From Calditrichaceae bacterium (GTDB lineage Bacteria; Calditrichota; Calditrichia; RBG-13-44-9; J075): a stretch of 34,516 nt of DNA. A model generated the notes under the pieces. It saw only the letters and a program-made list of their open reading frames with translations. It had not been told where the DNA came from and ran no database searches. The first letter of the stretch is position 1, and each line of letters starts with the position of its first letter. Positions 1-8,597 of this stretch are shown piece by piece. The stretch covers positions 1-34,516 of the forward strand of contig JABWBP010000069.1 in assembly GCA_013360445.1 (NCBI GenBank). Reading direction: 5' to 3'. The translations under genes were made by a program, and so were the position numbers.

Positions 1-186
1 AATGGGTTTGTTTAGCAAACTTTTCCATATCTCTGCGCTCTCTGTGGCCTTTGCATGGTGAGTTTATCGAACCATGTGGTAAAATGCCTGAATAGTTACG
101 ATTTTTCAATATTTTCATCCTGTTTTATCCTGTAATCCTGTCTAATCCTTATTTTAAATAAAGGCTATTATCGGGTAAAAATCTCT
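1..186. other. Intergenic segment with word repeats, no gene
   Basis: No convincing ORF. Bases 30-52 carry CTCTGTGGCC-type words like those at 21303-21324 and 23191-23220, possibly the right end of an element that begins outside the window. Bases 117-150 carry four copies of ATCCTG/ATCCTT spaced 8-10 bp apart. This lies 3' of dapF, about 35 bp beyond its stop codon. Confidence 0.6.
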
Positions 187-1041
187 TTACAAAAGCATTT
201 CCCGGGCCCCAAAATCAAAATATAACGGGTCGAATTCTCCATCGAATACCCGGAAAACCTCGCCGTTGAGATGAACCTTCCGAAATTCCTTATCGAATTC
301 AACTTGCAGATCCCCTCCTCGGAAATGCGCCGTCACCGGCGAAGACCATCCGAACTGCCGGGCCGCAACGATCCCGCAGGCCACCGCGCCGGTTCCGCAG
401 GCCATGGTCTCGTTTTCCACTCCTCTTTCATAAACCCGTACCTGGAGATGTTTTTTTTCTAGGGGATGGATGAAGTTCACATTCGTTCCGTGAGGCCGGA
501 AAAGCCAGTGATGGCGGAGATGTCTTCCGTATTCGATAATATTGAGGTTGTCCGGGGTATCTTTGAGGGTTATGACCAGGTGCGGAACGCCGGTATCGAC
601 CCATACCAGGGAAAGGAATTCCGGCTTTGCTAAAAATGCCAGCCAATCGTTCTCCATCAACACCTTGGCTTCCTGCATTTGCAGGCGCACCCGGTTGCCC
701 GGGAGCACCCGGGCCCGGTACACCCTTCCGTTAATCTCAAAGCTGCACTGCGCCGGAGCGATCTTCAACTGGTGGGCCAGGAATACCGCACAGCGGGCGC
801 CGTTGCCGCACATATCCGCGGGAAAGCCGTCGGCGTTGTAATAATCGAGCCGGAAATGGGCGGCCTCGCCCGGGGAGATCAGCATAAGCCCGTCAGCGCC
901 AACGCCGCTGTGGTGCTGGCAAAAGCGCCGGAAAAGCTGGTGTTCGGAGAGCATAAAAGCCCCGGCGCGGTTGTCAATGAGAATAAAATCATTGCCGGCC
1001 CCGTGCATTTTGTAAAAATGATGCGGTCTGGAAGGGTTCAT
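187..1041 (-). CDS. dapF: Diaminopimelate epimerase
   Basis: Converts LL-diaminopimelate to meso-diaminopimelate in the cytoplasm, the last epimerisation before lysine and peptidoglycan precursor synthesis. The 284-residue product has the usual family length. The N-terminal motif KMHGAGNDFILIDNR is at residues 11-25. Both catalytic cysteines are present: C78 in MCGNGARC and C215 in ACGTGAVA, the latter after ERGVENET. The start has GAGG five bases upstream. It is the last gene of a minus-strand row behind the acyltransferase and the Big_5 protein, separated from the latter by a 129-bp gap that is mostly an inverted heptamer repeat. No part looks damaged. The identification is secure. Confidence 0.98.
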   Translation of the reverse strand: MNPSRPHHFYKMHGAGNDFILIDNRAGAFMLSEHQLFRRFCQHHSGVGADGLMLISPGEAAHFRLDYYNADGFPADMCGNGARCAVFLAHQLKIAPAQCSFEINGRVYRARVLPGNRVRLQMQEAKVLMENDWLAFLAKPEFLSLVWVDTGVPHLVITLKDTPDNLNIIEYGRHLRHHWLFRPHGTNVNFIHPLEKKHLQVRVYERGVENETMACGTGAVACGIVAARQFGWSSPVTAHFRGGDLQVEFDKEFRKVHLNGEVFRVFDGEFDPLYFDFGAREMLL

Positions 1042-1080
1042 AAGGTCCTCGCGGATGTTTTTCGTTTTCTAAGAACGTAT

Positions 1081-1170
1081 GGCGCATAGAGCATAGCGCA
1101 GAGGGCATAGCGGAAAGGTTCTTCGCGCCATGCGCCATGCACTATGCTCTATGCGCTCTGCGCCCTGCGC
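1081..1170. repeat. Inverted heptamer-word repeat (GNGCANA type)
   Basis: The left arm (1082-1112) is four in-phase heptamers beginning GCGCATA, GAGCATA. The right arm (1125-1170) read on the minus strand is made of the same kind of words (GCGCAGA, GCGCATA, GAGCATA, GTGCATG). The arms are imperfectly complementary around a short loop. The right arm begins directly after the TGA stop of the Big_5 gene at 1171-1173. Confidence 0.85.
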
Positions 1171-2877
1171 TCACGGCTCAAAGCTGATGTCAACGCCCTC
1201 GGTGGTCCAACGTTTGCGCACTTTGACGGTATCCGGCAAAACCCGGAAAGGTTCGGCGTGGCGGAACGGGAAGCTCTGCCCGCCGTCGTAGCGCCCGTTT
1301 TGGTTCAGATCGATGATGGCCTTCAGGCGATACAGGCCGTCCGGCAAAAAAGGAATCAGGTAAGGCTGATTGGTGTTTACAATTACCGAATAGATTTCCG
1401 TCCCTTTCACGGGGGTTGCTTCGATAATGGCCTTTTCCCAACCCGGATTCTGAACCCGCACCGTCCCCCCGATTTCCCCTAATTCCGACCACTCCCAGGT
1501 GCTAAATTGATACACAAATAACGTATCGCCAAACGGTTTTTCAAATACATTCTTTATTCCGGCCAGATTGATTTCCATACTATAGGCAGCGCCCTTTTTC
1601 AGGGAGGAATCAGGCGCATATTCCGGCGCCAGCAGGGAGGGGAAACGCCAGCGGCCCGCCACCGGCAGACTGTCCGAATCGAGCAGCTTAAAGCTGCTTT
1701 TCAGGGAAACGCTGTCCACCGGGTGAGAAAATTTGAAGCGTATCTCGAGGTCGTAGGGCAAATTTTTCTGCTTATCCGGGGGATAAATCTCGATCAGCCG
1801 GGCGGTGGAGGTATCCGGCTGGGCAGAGCCGCTAAAAACGAACCGCAAGGTATCGAGGGGCATCGAATTGCCATACTCGTCGCGCAGGGGCGCTGACCAA
1901 GCGGAATAGCGAACCGCCTGCTGCGCCTCGGTATAAAGGATCAGTTTATCCCGTTCCTCTCCCGCCACCTCCCGGGCCAGTACCCGCAGGGGCGTATGCG
2001 CGGCGCTGTCTTCGATTTCGACCGCAATGTGCCGGGCGGGGTCGAGCGCTTCGTTGAAGGAGAGTTCCACGGTAAGCTCCGTGAGCGCCCGGGCGCGCAC
2101 GAACTGCGGGCCGGTCGTGTCTTCACGGATCAGGGTAAAATTCAAGTGTTGGAAGGTTTGCTCCCCTCCGGCGGCCAGGGTCACATCGCTAAAGGGGATG
2201 CCCACCCGGTCGGTTTGCAGGGTGTAGAGACGGTCGCCGCTCTGGTCGTCCAGGGCATAAACCCGGTAAACCCCCGGCTTCAGGTATTTGATGCGGAACT
2301 CGCCGGACTTCCCCGCCTGGGTATAATAGCGGGGTTTGGCGTGAAAAATGGTCGAATCGGGAAAATCTTCCCTGACCGGGTAGGCATAAATGAACACGTT
2401 CTGCGCCTGCTCCCCCAGCACCTGGCCGGAAATCTCCCCCCGGTCGATGGTTGGCCCGGTAGAAAAGGGCAGCACGACCGGCTCATTCAGGGTATTTCCC
2501 CGCAAATCCTTCAGCCCGGCGCCGATGGTGGCCAGGTAGGTCTGGTTGCTTTCCAGGGAATCCTCGAAGACGATGCGGAATTTTTTGTTGCCTTTCCATT
2601 TGATTTCAAACAGACCCGGAAGCTCCGGGAGAATCCATACCTGGTTGCGCAGGGAGCCGCGGTCCAGGTTTTCATCGAATTCGAATTCCAGGTATTCCAG
2701 GTTACGGACGTTGGTGGAGTCCGGGCGGGGGAAAGAAGAGAGCAGGCGCGGCGGAGTTTTGTCTTCCGGCCCGCCGGGAGGCGGCTGGCGCGTCGCGCAG
2801 CGCAGTATTAACAACGCCAGCCCCAGGAAAATGAGCATCGGCGCCAGCTTCTGTTGCTGAGTAAGAGACAGGTTCAT
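1171..2877 (-). CDS. Big_5 Ig-like domain surface protein, probable lipoprotein
   Basis: A 568-residue exported protein. After a hydrophobic N-terminal segment (residues about 12-26) comes C27, followed by a Pro/Gly-rich stretch (RQPPPGGPEDKTPP) typical of Bacteroidetes-type Ig-like cell-surface proteins. A SbsA/Big_5-like domain follows (about 40-140), then carboxypeptidase-regulatory-like and further Ig-like segments. Near the C-terminus is DLNQNGRYDGG, a DxNxNGxYDxG motif common at the end of this family. The residue before C27 is arginine, so the lipobox is poor and lipidation is uncertain. GGAG sits seven bases before the ATG. The gene starts 23 bp after the acyltransferase stop, so the two are probably cotranscribed. 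The exact role is unknown; a structural or adhesion role in the envelope is an inference. Confidence 0.85.
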   Translation of the reverse strand: MNLSLTQQQKLAPMLIFLGLALLILRCATRQPPPGGPEDKTPPRLLSSFPRPDSTNVRNLEYLEFEFDENLDRGSLRNQVWILPELPGLFEIKWKGNKKFRIVFEDSLESNQTYLATIGAGLKDLRGNTLNEPVVLPFSTGPTIDRGEISGQVLGEQAQNVFIYAYPVREDFPDSTIFHAKPRYYTQAGKSGEFRIKYLKPGVYRVYALDDQSGDRLYTLQTDRVGIPFSDVTLAAGGEQTFQHLNFTLIREDTTGPQFVRARALTELTVELSFNEALDPARHIAVEIEDSAAHTPLRVLAREVAGEERDKLILYTEAQQAVRYSAWSAPLRDEYGNSMPLDTLRFVFSGSAQPDTSTARLIEIYPPDKQKNLPYDLEIRFKFSHPVDSVSLKSSFKLLDSDSLPVAGRWRFPSLLAPEYAPDSSLKKGAAYSMEINLAGIKNVFEKPFGDTLFVYQFSTWEWSELGEIGGTVRVQNPGWEKAIIEATPVKGTEIYSVIVNTNQPYLIPFLPDGLYRLKAIIDLNQNGRYDGGQSFPFRHAEPFRVLPDTVKVRKRWTTEGVDISFEP

Positions 2878-2900
2878 TCGCTACTCCAAACGCGCCTGCT

Positions 2901-4187
2901 TCACGTTTCTTTCAGCTCCGCCCGGAAAAGCGCTTCCAGGAAACGGCGCTGCTCCTCAAGGGAATACAGCCCCGGCAGCAGGCAAAAAGGGGCCAGGAAA
3001 CTCAATGTTACTCGCGCCCGGCGGGGGAATTTTGCCCAGCGCGGCCAGAACTGAAACGCATTTTGGATTACGACCGGGAAAATCGCTTCCCGGGAGGCCG
3101 CCAGCAGTTTCACGACATTCCGCTTGAAGGGCTGCATGCGCCCGTCCCAACAGCGCTCCCCCTCGGGGAAAATTCCCACCTTGATTCCCCGGCGCAGCAG
3201 CGCTTTGGCGGCAAAGATAACCTCGGAATCGTTTTGGTAGCGAGTGGTAGGCAGGCACATGGCCCATTTTAGAAAGAGGCGCGGCAACCGGTGCGCAAAA
3301 GAGCTGCTCTTGGCTAAAAAGGCGATTCGATGGTCCCAAAACGCCCCGGCGATGAAGGGGTCCAGCGCGCTTTGATGATTCATCAGCGCGAACCCCCGCG
3401 CCTCTCGCTGCCAGTGTTCCGCCCCGCGGATTTCTACCACAATCAGGGCTTGCAGCAGCCGCTTCAGGCCCCGGCGAAGGCTTCCCATCAGGATTTTTTC
3501 GACGACGTAAGGTTTTACCGGCTCCCGGGAAGCGGAAAGGTTCCAAAAACGTTGCCCCGGGCGGGGAAAATCTCCCCGCACCCGGGGCTGGTATTCGACG
3601 ATCCGGTGCAAGCGGCGGGCGTTGTAAAGGGCATCCAGTTGCTTGCGGAAGAGAATTTCGTATTTCAGCACGCTTTCTTGCAAAAAGCGGATCTGGAAAA
3701 AGGGCTGGCCTTTCACTTTGAATTCAAAATAATGCCCGTTGGTGGTCACGCAGGTAAAATCGGCTAAATTCCAGGAAAAATTTTTTACCGGGGTTAAAAA
3801 CTCGGCGCGGTCCTGGAACATTGCCAACCGCCCCCGGGCAACCGGGCGGGGGATTTCCAGAGCCCGGGAGAACACCCCGTGGTACCCGGAAAATCTAAAC
3901 CGGCACTTCCCCTGCCGCAGCACCGCCGGATAGCTGATACGGAGCGCCCCGGAGAGATCGGAAGCGGCAAGCCTGGCGCTGGCGCTGGCAAAATCGGCGC
4001 TCGACTGGTCAATTTTCAGACGTTGGAGGAGAAATTGATAATATTCTTGCACGCCAATCCATTCCCCGTTGCAAGAGAGAGATTGGCGCTGAATTTTAAA
4101 AGAAGCGTTACAAACGCGGCATACGGAGCGGGAGAGAGAGTCCTCGGCAAAGCAATTGGGACACAGGAAAAAAAGTTGATGAGCCAT
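2901..4187 (-). CDS. 1-acyl-glycerol-3-phosphate acyltransferase-like protein with N-terminal zinc ribbon
   Basis: A 428-residue protein whose C-terminal half (about 235-425) is a PlsC/LPLAT acyltransferase. It has the catalytic HX4D box HQSALD at 271-276 and FPEGER at 340-345. These enzymes transfer acyl chains to lysophospholipids or similar acceptors at the inner membrane. The N-terminus is unusual: CPNC at 9-12 and CRVC at 23-26 form a four-cysteine zinc ribbon. About 200 residues without a recognised domain follow (hydrophobic and basic, possibly PH-like). The ribosome-binding site is weak, but starting here keeps the complete zinc ribbon. It heads a likely operon with the Big_5 gene 23 bp downstream. 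The substrate is unknown. Confidence 0.88.
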   Translation of the reverse strand: MAHQLFFLCPNCFAEDSLSRSVCRVCNASFKIQRQSLSCNGEWIGVQEYYQFLLQRLKIDQSSADFASASARLAASDLSGALRISYPAVLRQGKCRFRFSGYHGVFSRALEIPRPVARGRLAMFQDRAEFLTPVKNFSWNLADFTCVTTNGHYFEFKVKGQPFFQIRFLQESVLKYEILFRKQLDALYNARRLHRIVEYQPRVRGDFPRPGQRFWNLSASREPVKPYVVEKILMGSLRRGLKRLLQALIVVEIRGAEHWQREARGFALMNHQSALDPFIAGAFWDHRIAFLAKSSSFAHRLPRLFLKWAMCLPTTRYQNDSEVIFAAKALLRRGIKVGIFPEGERCWDGRMQPFKRNVVKLLAASREAIFPVVIQNAFQFWPRWAKFPRRARVTLSFLAPFCLLPGLYSLEEQRRFLEALFRAELKET

Positions 4188-4236
4188 TTAGCCCGGGAGT
4201 TTTTGAGTAACCGGCGGCTGAAACAGGAGCAGTTGA

Positions 4237-4266
4237 CAGGCTTGCCCTGAACTTGTCGAAGGGGGG
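4237..4266. repeat. Dispersed CCTTCGACAAG...CAGGGCA-type repeat
   Basis: The plus strand reads GCCCTGAACTTGTCGAAGGG. I recall similar sequences as common interspersed repeats in many environmental bacterial genomes; this is from memory and unchecked. A short inverted relation (GCCCT to AGGGGGGC) suggests a small hairpin. Confidence 0.5.
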
Positions 4267-4352
4267 CAGGAGCAGGTGGCAACGGATGAGGACATTTAGA
4301 GCCTATCCGATAATCCTCCCTCTCACTCTTCGACTTCGCTTAGAGTGAGATC

Positions 4353-4586
4353 AAAATTACTAACTGATGTTACGCACCTGGCATGGCTCGGGGATAAATC
4401 CCCGCAGTTTGGCTTAGTAAATCTCACAAATCCCCGCGATGAATCGCGGGGCTATTCATTTGCTTGATTAGACTTGAATAGCCCCGATCTTCAGATCGGG
4501 GATTGGGTGAAAATGCCAACCCTCATTAATTTTGCGGGAATTTATTCCCGCGTAATGCACTGCGCGTAACATCAGTTACTAATTTT
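4353..4586. mobile_element. MITE-like element 1 with 23-bp inverted ends
   Basis: The left end (4353-4375) and right end (4564-4586) are inverted copies differing at one base. Their core is TAACTGATGTTACGC. Inside are four palindromes: 4389-4404 (CGGGGATAAATCCCCG), 4432-4451 (CCCCGCGATGAATCGCGGGG), 4482-4501 (CCCCGATCTTCAGATCGGGG) and 4534-4551 (GCGGGAATTTATTCCCGC). The second and third are in turn flanked by inverted GGGGCTATTCA/TGAATAGCCCC. There is no ORF and no obvious target duplication. The same 15-bp ends bound the unrelated insert at 21190-21340. Confidence 0.75.
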
Positions 4587-4614
4587 ATTATTGTTTCTGC
4601 CCCCTGCCCCTCAA

Positions 4615-4965
4615 TCAAGGCTGCTGGCGTTTTTCTTTGATACGGGCAGCTTTGCCTTCCAACTGGCGGAGGTAGAACAGTTTTGCCCGGCGCACCCGCC
4701 CGACTTTTAATAGTTCAATCTTTTCGATGCGGGGAGAGTGCAGGGGAAAGATGCGCTCCACGCCGATGCCGTTGGAAATCTTGCGCACCGTAAAGGTGGA
4801 GTTGATCCCCCCGCCGCGCCGCTGGATGCAAATCCCGGTAAAAACCTGCACCCGCTCCTTTTCACCTTCGATCACTTTCACGTGTACGGAGACCGTATCC
4901 CCTGCTTTGAAGCTCGGGAGATCGCTTACCAACTGGTTGGCGGTAACGGTATTCAGAATGTCCAT
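4615..4965 (-). CDS. rplS: 50S ribosomal protein L19
   Basis: A 116-residue large-subunit ribosomal protein located at the 30S-50S interface, of normal family length. Conserved family stretches are visible: [20 protein letters not shown] near the N-terminus, [18 protein letters not shown] in the middle, and the basic [13 protein letters not shown] towards the C-terminus. It is the last gene of the ffh-rpsP-khpA-rimM-trmD-rplS operon. Its ATG lies inside the end of trmD: the genes overlap by 13 bp, and the AAGGAG ribosome-binding site is also in trmD coding sequence. This suggests translational coupling. Confidence 0.98.
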   Translation of the reverse strand: MDILNTVTANQLVSDLPSFKAGDTVSVHVKVIEGEKERVQVFTGICIQRRGGGINSTFTVRKISNGIGVERIFPLHSPRIEKIELLKVGRVRRAKLFYLRQLEGKAARIKEKRQQP

Positions 4966-5669
4966 TTTTTTCTCCTTTCAAGATATTTTTGATATAAATC
5001 CGGGCGGCGCTGGCGGGTTCGCTCGACCCGCTGCTCCGTGCGCCAGCGCGCAATGTTTTGGTGGTTGCCGGAGAGCAATACTTCCGGCACTTTCATTCCC
5101 GCGAACTCCTCCGGGCGGGTATAATAGGGGCAATCCAGCAGACCGTCCTGCAGGGAATCGGTCTGGGCGGATTCCGGGTCATGCAGGGCCCCGGGAATCA
5201 GGCGCACAATGCCGTCGATCATCAGCAAGGCGGGGATTTCTCCCCCGGAAAGAATGAAATCGCCGATGGAGATTTCATCGGTCACCCAGGCGTCGATCAC
5301 CCGCTGATCGATCCCCTTATAGTGCCCGCAAATGAACACCAGGTGGCGATGCTGCGCCAATTCTTCCGCGATTTCCCCGCTGAACAGGCGCCCCTGCGGA
5401 GAGGGGAATATTACCCGCACGGCATTGCGGTCGCTAACCCCGGCAAAGATATGCTCCAGGGCTTTGAACAGCGGCTCCGGCTTTAAAATCATTCCCGCCC
5501 CGCCGCCGTACGGGGCATCGTCGATGGTGCGGTGCTTATCTGCGGCAAATTGCCGCAGGTCTAACAGGCGAACCGCCAGGCCGATTCGTTGCCGGGCCTG
5601 TTTTAAGATGCTTTCGTTCAGGGGATTTTCCAAAATCCCGGGGAATGCCGTGATAACGTCAATTTGCAT
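4953..5669 (-). CDS. trmD: tRNA (guanine-N1)-methyltransferase
   Basis: Methylates G37 next to the anticodon of a subset of tRNAs, preventing frameshifting. It is a SPOUT-fold dimer using S-adenosylmethionine. The 238-residue product shows [30 protein letters not shown] and the knot region [19 protein letters not shown], all typical of TrmD. Its ATG follows the rimM TAA directly (TAAATG), and its own stop overlaps the rplS start by 13 bp. The gene order rimM-trmD-rplS is widely conserved. No anomalies seen. Confidence 0.98.
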   Translation of the reverse strand: MQIDVITAFPGILENPLNESILKQARQRIGLAVRLLDLRQFAADKHRTIDDAPYGGGAGMILKPEPLFKALEHIFAGVSDRNAVRVIFPSPQGRLFSGEIAEELAQHRHLVFICGHYKGIDQRVIDAWVTDEISIGDFILSGGEIPALLMIDGIVRLIPGALHDPESAQTDSLQDGLLDCPYYTRPEEFAGMKVPEVLLSGNHQNIARWRTEQRVERTRQRRPDLYQKYLERRKKWTF

Positions 5670-6170
5670 TTACGCCAACATCCCTTCGATAAGCCGAACG
5701 AGCATCTTTTTCTGCGGCAGATTTACCTCCTTGACGAACTCGGAAACCGCGGGGATCAACAATTCCCGCCCCTCTTTCCGCACCACGTAAATATCATTCC
5801 CGGCATTGGATAGTACCTCTTCCAACTCGCCGAGATGCTCTCCCTCGCTATCGAACACCTGCAAACCGAGCAGATCGTCTATAAAATAGACGTCTTCCGG
5901 AAGCGCGGTTCTCTTTGCTTCCGGAACCCACAACTCGCTTTTGACCAGCGCTTGAGCAGCCTCCCGGTTATCGATTCCCCGGAATTTCAAGAGGGAAAAC
6001 TGCTCCCGCACCTGAACCGCTTCCACGATATATCCCTGCATCTCCTCGCCGTTTTCGATATGAATCGTTTCGAGATGCAGGAAGCGTTCAGGATACCCGG
6101 AATAGGGAATCGCCTTCAAATATCCTTTAAGCCCATGCGTTTGAACGATTTTTCCGACTGCGATATACAT
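5670..6170 (-). CDS. rimM: 16S rRNA processing protein RimM
   Basis: An assembly factor for the 30S head that binds ribosomal protein S19 during 16S rRNA maturation. The preferred start (166 residues) gives MYIAVGKIVQTHGLKGYLK, matching the usual RimM N-terminus. An in-frame ATG at 6224 would add 18 residues and lies just after the khpA stop. Neither start has a strong Shine-Dalgarno, so the longer form cannot be excluded. The N-terminal RimM beta-barrel is at about 1-95, and the PRC-barrel-like domain follows, with DVYFIDDLLGLQVFD and IPAVSEFVKEVNL. The stop codon abuts the trmD start. Confidence 0.95.
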   Translation of the reverse strand: MYIAVGKIVQTHGLKGYLKAIPYSGYPERFLHLETIHIENGEEMQGYIVEAVQVREQFSLLKFRGIDNREAAQALVKSELWVPEAKRTALPEDVYFIDDLLGLQVFDSEGEHLGELEEVLSNAGNDIYVVRKEGRELLIPAVSEFVKEVNLPQKKMLVRLIEGMLA

Positions 6171-6247
6171 GGTTCCAGGAAAACTACCTGATAATATCCG
6201 ATGAAAGAAGGAGCGATCCTCCATTTCCCGGTAAATCCTACCCGGAT

Positions 6248-6478
6248 CTATTCGAGAATTTCCAAAACGGCTCGTTTGCCCATTTTGGCCGCAGCGGCGC
6301 TGAGCAAAGTTCGAATCGCCTTGGCCGTTTGCCCGCGTTTACCGATTACTTTTCCCAGATCGCCGTCGCCAACGCGCAACTCATAAACCGTTACCCGTTC
6401 ACCTTCCACCTCTGCCACATGAACTTCATCCGGCTTATCCACCAGATGTTTCGCAATAAATTCCACGAACTCTTTCAT
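6248..6478 (-). CDS. khpA: KH-domain RNA-binding protein KhpA
   Basis: A 76-residue single KH domain (YlqC/KhpA family) with the RNA-binding GxxG loop in [15 protein letters not shown], preceded by the beta strand VTVYELRV. In Firmicutes, KhpA with KhpB binds RNA and affects cell division; here the role is inferred only from the family. GGAGG lies six bases before the ATG. The position between rpsP and rimM is the usual one for this family. Confidence 0.95.
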   Translation of the reverse strand: MKEFVEFIAKHLVDKPDEVHVAEVEGERVTVYELRVGDGDLGKVIGKRGQTAKAIRTLLSAAAAKMGKRAVLEILE

Positions 6479-6589
6479 CTCGCACCTCCATGGAGTTGGC
6501 TTAGTGTTTAATCACACGATTTGGTGCAGGAATTCGTTCCTAAGTTACCATCCCTGTAACCGGTATTGCAAGTGACATTCTAAAATTTT

Positions 6590-7051
6590 TCAACCCTGGG
6601 CTTCGGGATTTTCGGAAACCGGTTCAACCGCGGCTGATTCTTCAGCTTTTTCTTCGGCTTTTTTCTTCGCTTCTTCCGCCTTGCGCTCTTTGGCGGACAT
6701 TTTTTTAGCTTCTAAGCGTTTTTGGCGCTCTAATTGCAGCACTTCCCATTTTTTCAATTCTTCGGCGATTTTCTCTTCCGGCACTCCCCGTTTCATCAGG
6801 TCGAAGCGCAGGGTAATGCCTTTTTTTCGCAGCAGGTTTTTGACCGTAATCGTAGGGGTAGCGCCCTGGCTGAGCCAATACAGCGCCCGGTCTTCCTTCA
6901 TTTCAATGGTCGTCGGGTCGGTGAGGGGATTGTAATACCCGATTTCTTCGATGAACCGCCCGTCGCGCGGCGCGCGGGAATCCGCGGCAATCACGCGATA
7001 AAACGGATTTTTCTTCCGTCCCAACCGACGCAGTCTTAATTTAACAGCCAA
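6590..7051 (-). CDS. rpsP: 30S ribosomal protein S16 with charged C-terminal extension
   Basis: Small-subunit protein needed for 30S assembly. The first 85 or so residues match S16 ([36 protein letters not shown]). Residues from about 105 to 153 are a Lys/Glu/Ala-rich tail ending [10 protein letters not shown], as in extended S16 proteins of the Bacteroidetes side. The start codon is TTG, with GGAGG seven bases upstream. No ATG lies at a suitable place, and the family N-terminus begins exactly here. Between rpsP and ffh is 160 bp that includes a heptamer repeat. Confidence 0.97.
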   Translation of the reverse strand: MAVKLRLRRLGRKKNPFYRVIAADSRAPRDGRFIEEIGYYNPLTDPTTIEMKEDRALYWLSQGATPTITVKNLLRKKGITLRFDLMKRGVPEEKIAEELKKWEVLQLERQKRLEAKKMSAKERKAEEAKKKAEEKAEESAAVEPVSENPEAQG

Positions 7052-7107
7052 TTATTTTCCTCCGTACGTGTTTGAGTTATGGGTTATTTTTCAGGTCAAT
7101 TTGGGTG

Positions 7108-7209
7108 ATGCGTATTGCGTATTGCGTGAAAGATGATACGAAATACGCAATACGTAACACGTAAAACGTAATAAATGCTTTTACGCATTACTTTTTACGA
7201 TTTACGTTT
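7108..7209. repeat. Inverted heptamer-word repeat (ACGNAAN type) inside the ffh operon
   Basis: Five in-phase heptamers run from 7138 to 7172 (ACGAAAT, ACGCAAT and so on). They are flanked on both sides by complementary-type words: GCGTATT at 7109-7127 and TTTTACG at 7179-7207. Several alternative imperfect hairpins are possible. The right edge is within about 5 bp of the ffh stop codon (7212-7214). Confidence 0.85.
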
Positions 7210-7211
7210 CC

Positions 7212-8540
7212 TCATCCAAACGGAAACATGCCGGGAGGCATCGCCCGGCCGAATTTCATTTTTTTCATCCGTTTGATCATCTTTTTCATCTCTTCGAACT
7301 GGCGCAGCAACTGGTTGACGTCCTGCACCCGGGTGCCGCTCCCCGCGGCGATGCGCTTGCGCCGGCTGCCGTTGAGAATCTGGGGTTTGCGGCGCTCTTT
7401 CGGGGTCATGGAGTTGATGATCGCCTCTACTTTCACGAAAGCGCGGTCGTCGATCTGCACTCCCTGCAACTGCTTTCCCACCCCCGGAATCATCCCTAAC
7501 AGTTGCTCTAACGGCCCCATTTTTTTGATCTGCTGCAACTGGGAATAAAAATCTTCCAGGTTGAACTGGTCTTTGCGCAGCTTCCTTTCCAACTTCTCCG
7601 CCTCTTCCAGGTCGATGGCATCCTGGGCTTTTTCCACCAGCGAAACCACGTCGCCCATGCCCAAGATGCGCGAGGCCAGGCGCTCGGGGTGAAACGGCTC
7701 CAGGGCGTCCATTTTCTCCCCCACGCTGATGAACTTGATCGGGCGATTGGTGACGGAGCGGATCGAAAGCGCCGCGCCCCCGCGGGCGTCGCCGTCCATT
7801 TTCGTTAGCACTACCCCGTCGTAATCCAAACGCTCCAGGAACTGGCTGGCGGCGTTCACGGCGTCCTGCCCGGTCATGCCGTCGGCGATGAAGAGGATTT
7901 CCTGCGGCTTCAATTCCCGTTTGATCAGTTGCAGCTCCTGCATCATCTCCTCGTCGATGTGCAGCCGCCCGGCGGTATCCAAAATTACAATATCACAGCT
8001 CTTTTCCCGCGCCGCTTTGATCGATTCCTTGCAGATTTGCAGGGCGTCGTTCGAGGCCGTGGAATAGACCGGAATGTTCAGGCTCTTCCCCACCACTTCC
8101 AACTGGGTTTTGGCCGCAGGGCGGTACACGTCCGCGGCCACTAACATGGGATGGCGGCCTTTTTTGCGCAGGTGATTGCCCAACTTTCCCGCAAAAGTGG
8201 TTTTTCCGGAGCCTTGCAAGCCGCAGAGCATGATCACCGTGGGGGGAATCCCGGCAAACTTCAGGGTGGTATTGGATTCGCCCATCAGGCGCACCAACTC
8301 ATCATGCACGATTTTAACGATTTGCTGACCCGGCGTGACGCTGCGGAGAACCGCTTCCCCTAACGCTTTTTCCTGCACGTCGTTAATAAACTGTTTGACG
8401 ACCCGGTAGTTGACGTCCGCTTCCAATAAGGCCCGCCGGATCTCCTTGAGAGAATCGGCGATATTCTTTTCGGAAAGCTTGCCCTGCCCGCGAACCTTCT
8501 TCAGGATCGCTTCTAATTTCGACGAAAGATCTTCTAACAT
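7212..8540 (-). CDS. ffh: Signal recognition particle protein (Ffh/SRP54)
   Basis: The GTPase of the signal recognition particle. It binds 4.5S RNA and signal sequences on nascent chains and docks with FtsY at the membrane. The 442-residue product has the N domain (1-95), the G domain with P-loop GLQGSGKTT (107-115), DTAGR (188-192) and TKMDGDARGG (246-255), and the M domain from about 325. The M domain includes the Arg/Lys-rich RNA-binding helix (SRRKRIAAGSGTRVQDVN, 392-409) and a Met-rich end. A Bacteroidetes-like promoter lies about 60-90 bp upstream. It leads the operon that runs to rplS. Confidence 0.98.
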   Translation of the reverse strand: MLEDLSSKLEAILKKVRGQGKLSEKNIADSLKEIRRALLEADVNYRVVKQFINDVQEKALGEAVLRSVTPGQQIVKIVHDELVRLMGESNTTLKFAGIPPTVIMLCGLQGSGKTTFAGKLGNHLRKKGRHPMLVAADVYRPAAKTQLEVVGKSLNIPVYSTASNDALQICKESIKAAREKSCDIVILDTAGRLHIDEEMMQELQLIKRELKPQEILFIADGMTGQDAVNAASQFLERLDYDGVVLTKMDGDARGGAALSIRSVTNRPIKFISVGEKMDALEPFHPERLASRILGMGDVVSLVEKAQDAIDLEEAEKLERKLRKDQFNLEDFYSQLQQIKKMGPLEQLLGMIPGVGKQLQGVQIDDRAFVKVEAIINSMTPKERRKPQILNGSRRKRIAAGSGTRVQDVNQLLRQFEEMKKMIKRMKKMKFGRAMPPGMFPFG

Positions 8541-8597
8541 GCCGCTCTGCTGCCATCGGTAGATTCAACATCGTTTTAAATTTCCGTACAAAGCAGG

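Larger units (their letters stand above)
4188..4614. other. Repeat-filled intergenic region
   Basis: No gene seen in 427 bp. From left to right it holds a CCCTGAACTTGTCGAAGGGG-type repeat (about 4237-4266), a 9-bp stem hairpin (4321-4350) and the inverted-end element at 4353-4586. The elements occupy most of the space between the rplS stop and the acyltransferase start. Confidence 0.7.

Noticed and set aside
1996-2811. A 271-codon plus-strand frame opposite the Big_5 gene
   Set aside because: Composition and lack of motifs fit a mirror frame; the minus-strand protein is convincing.
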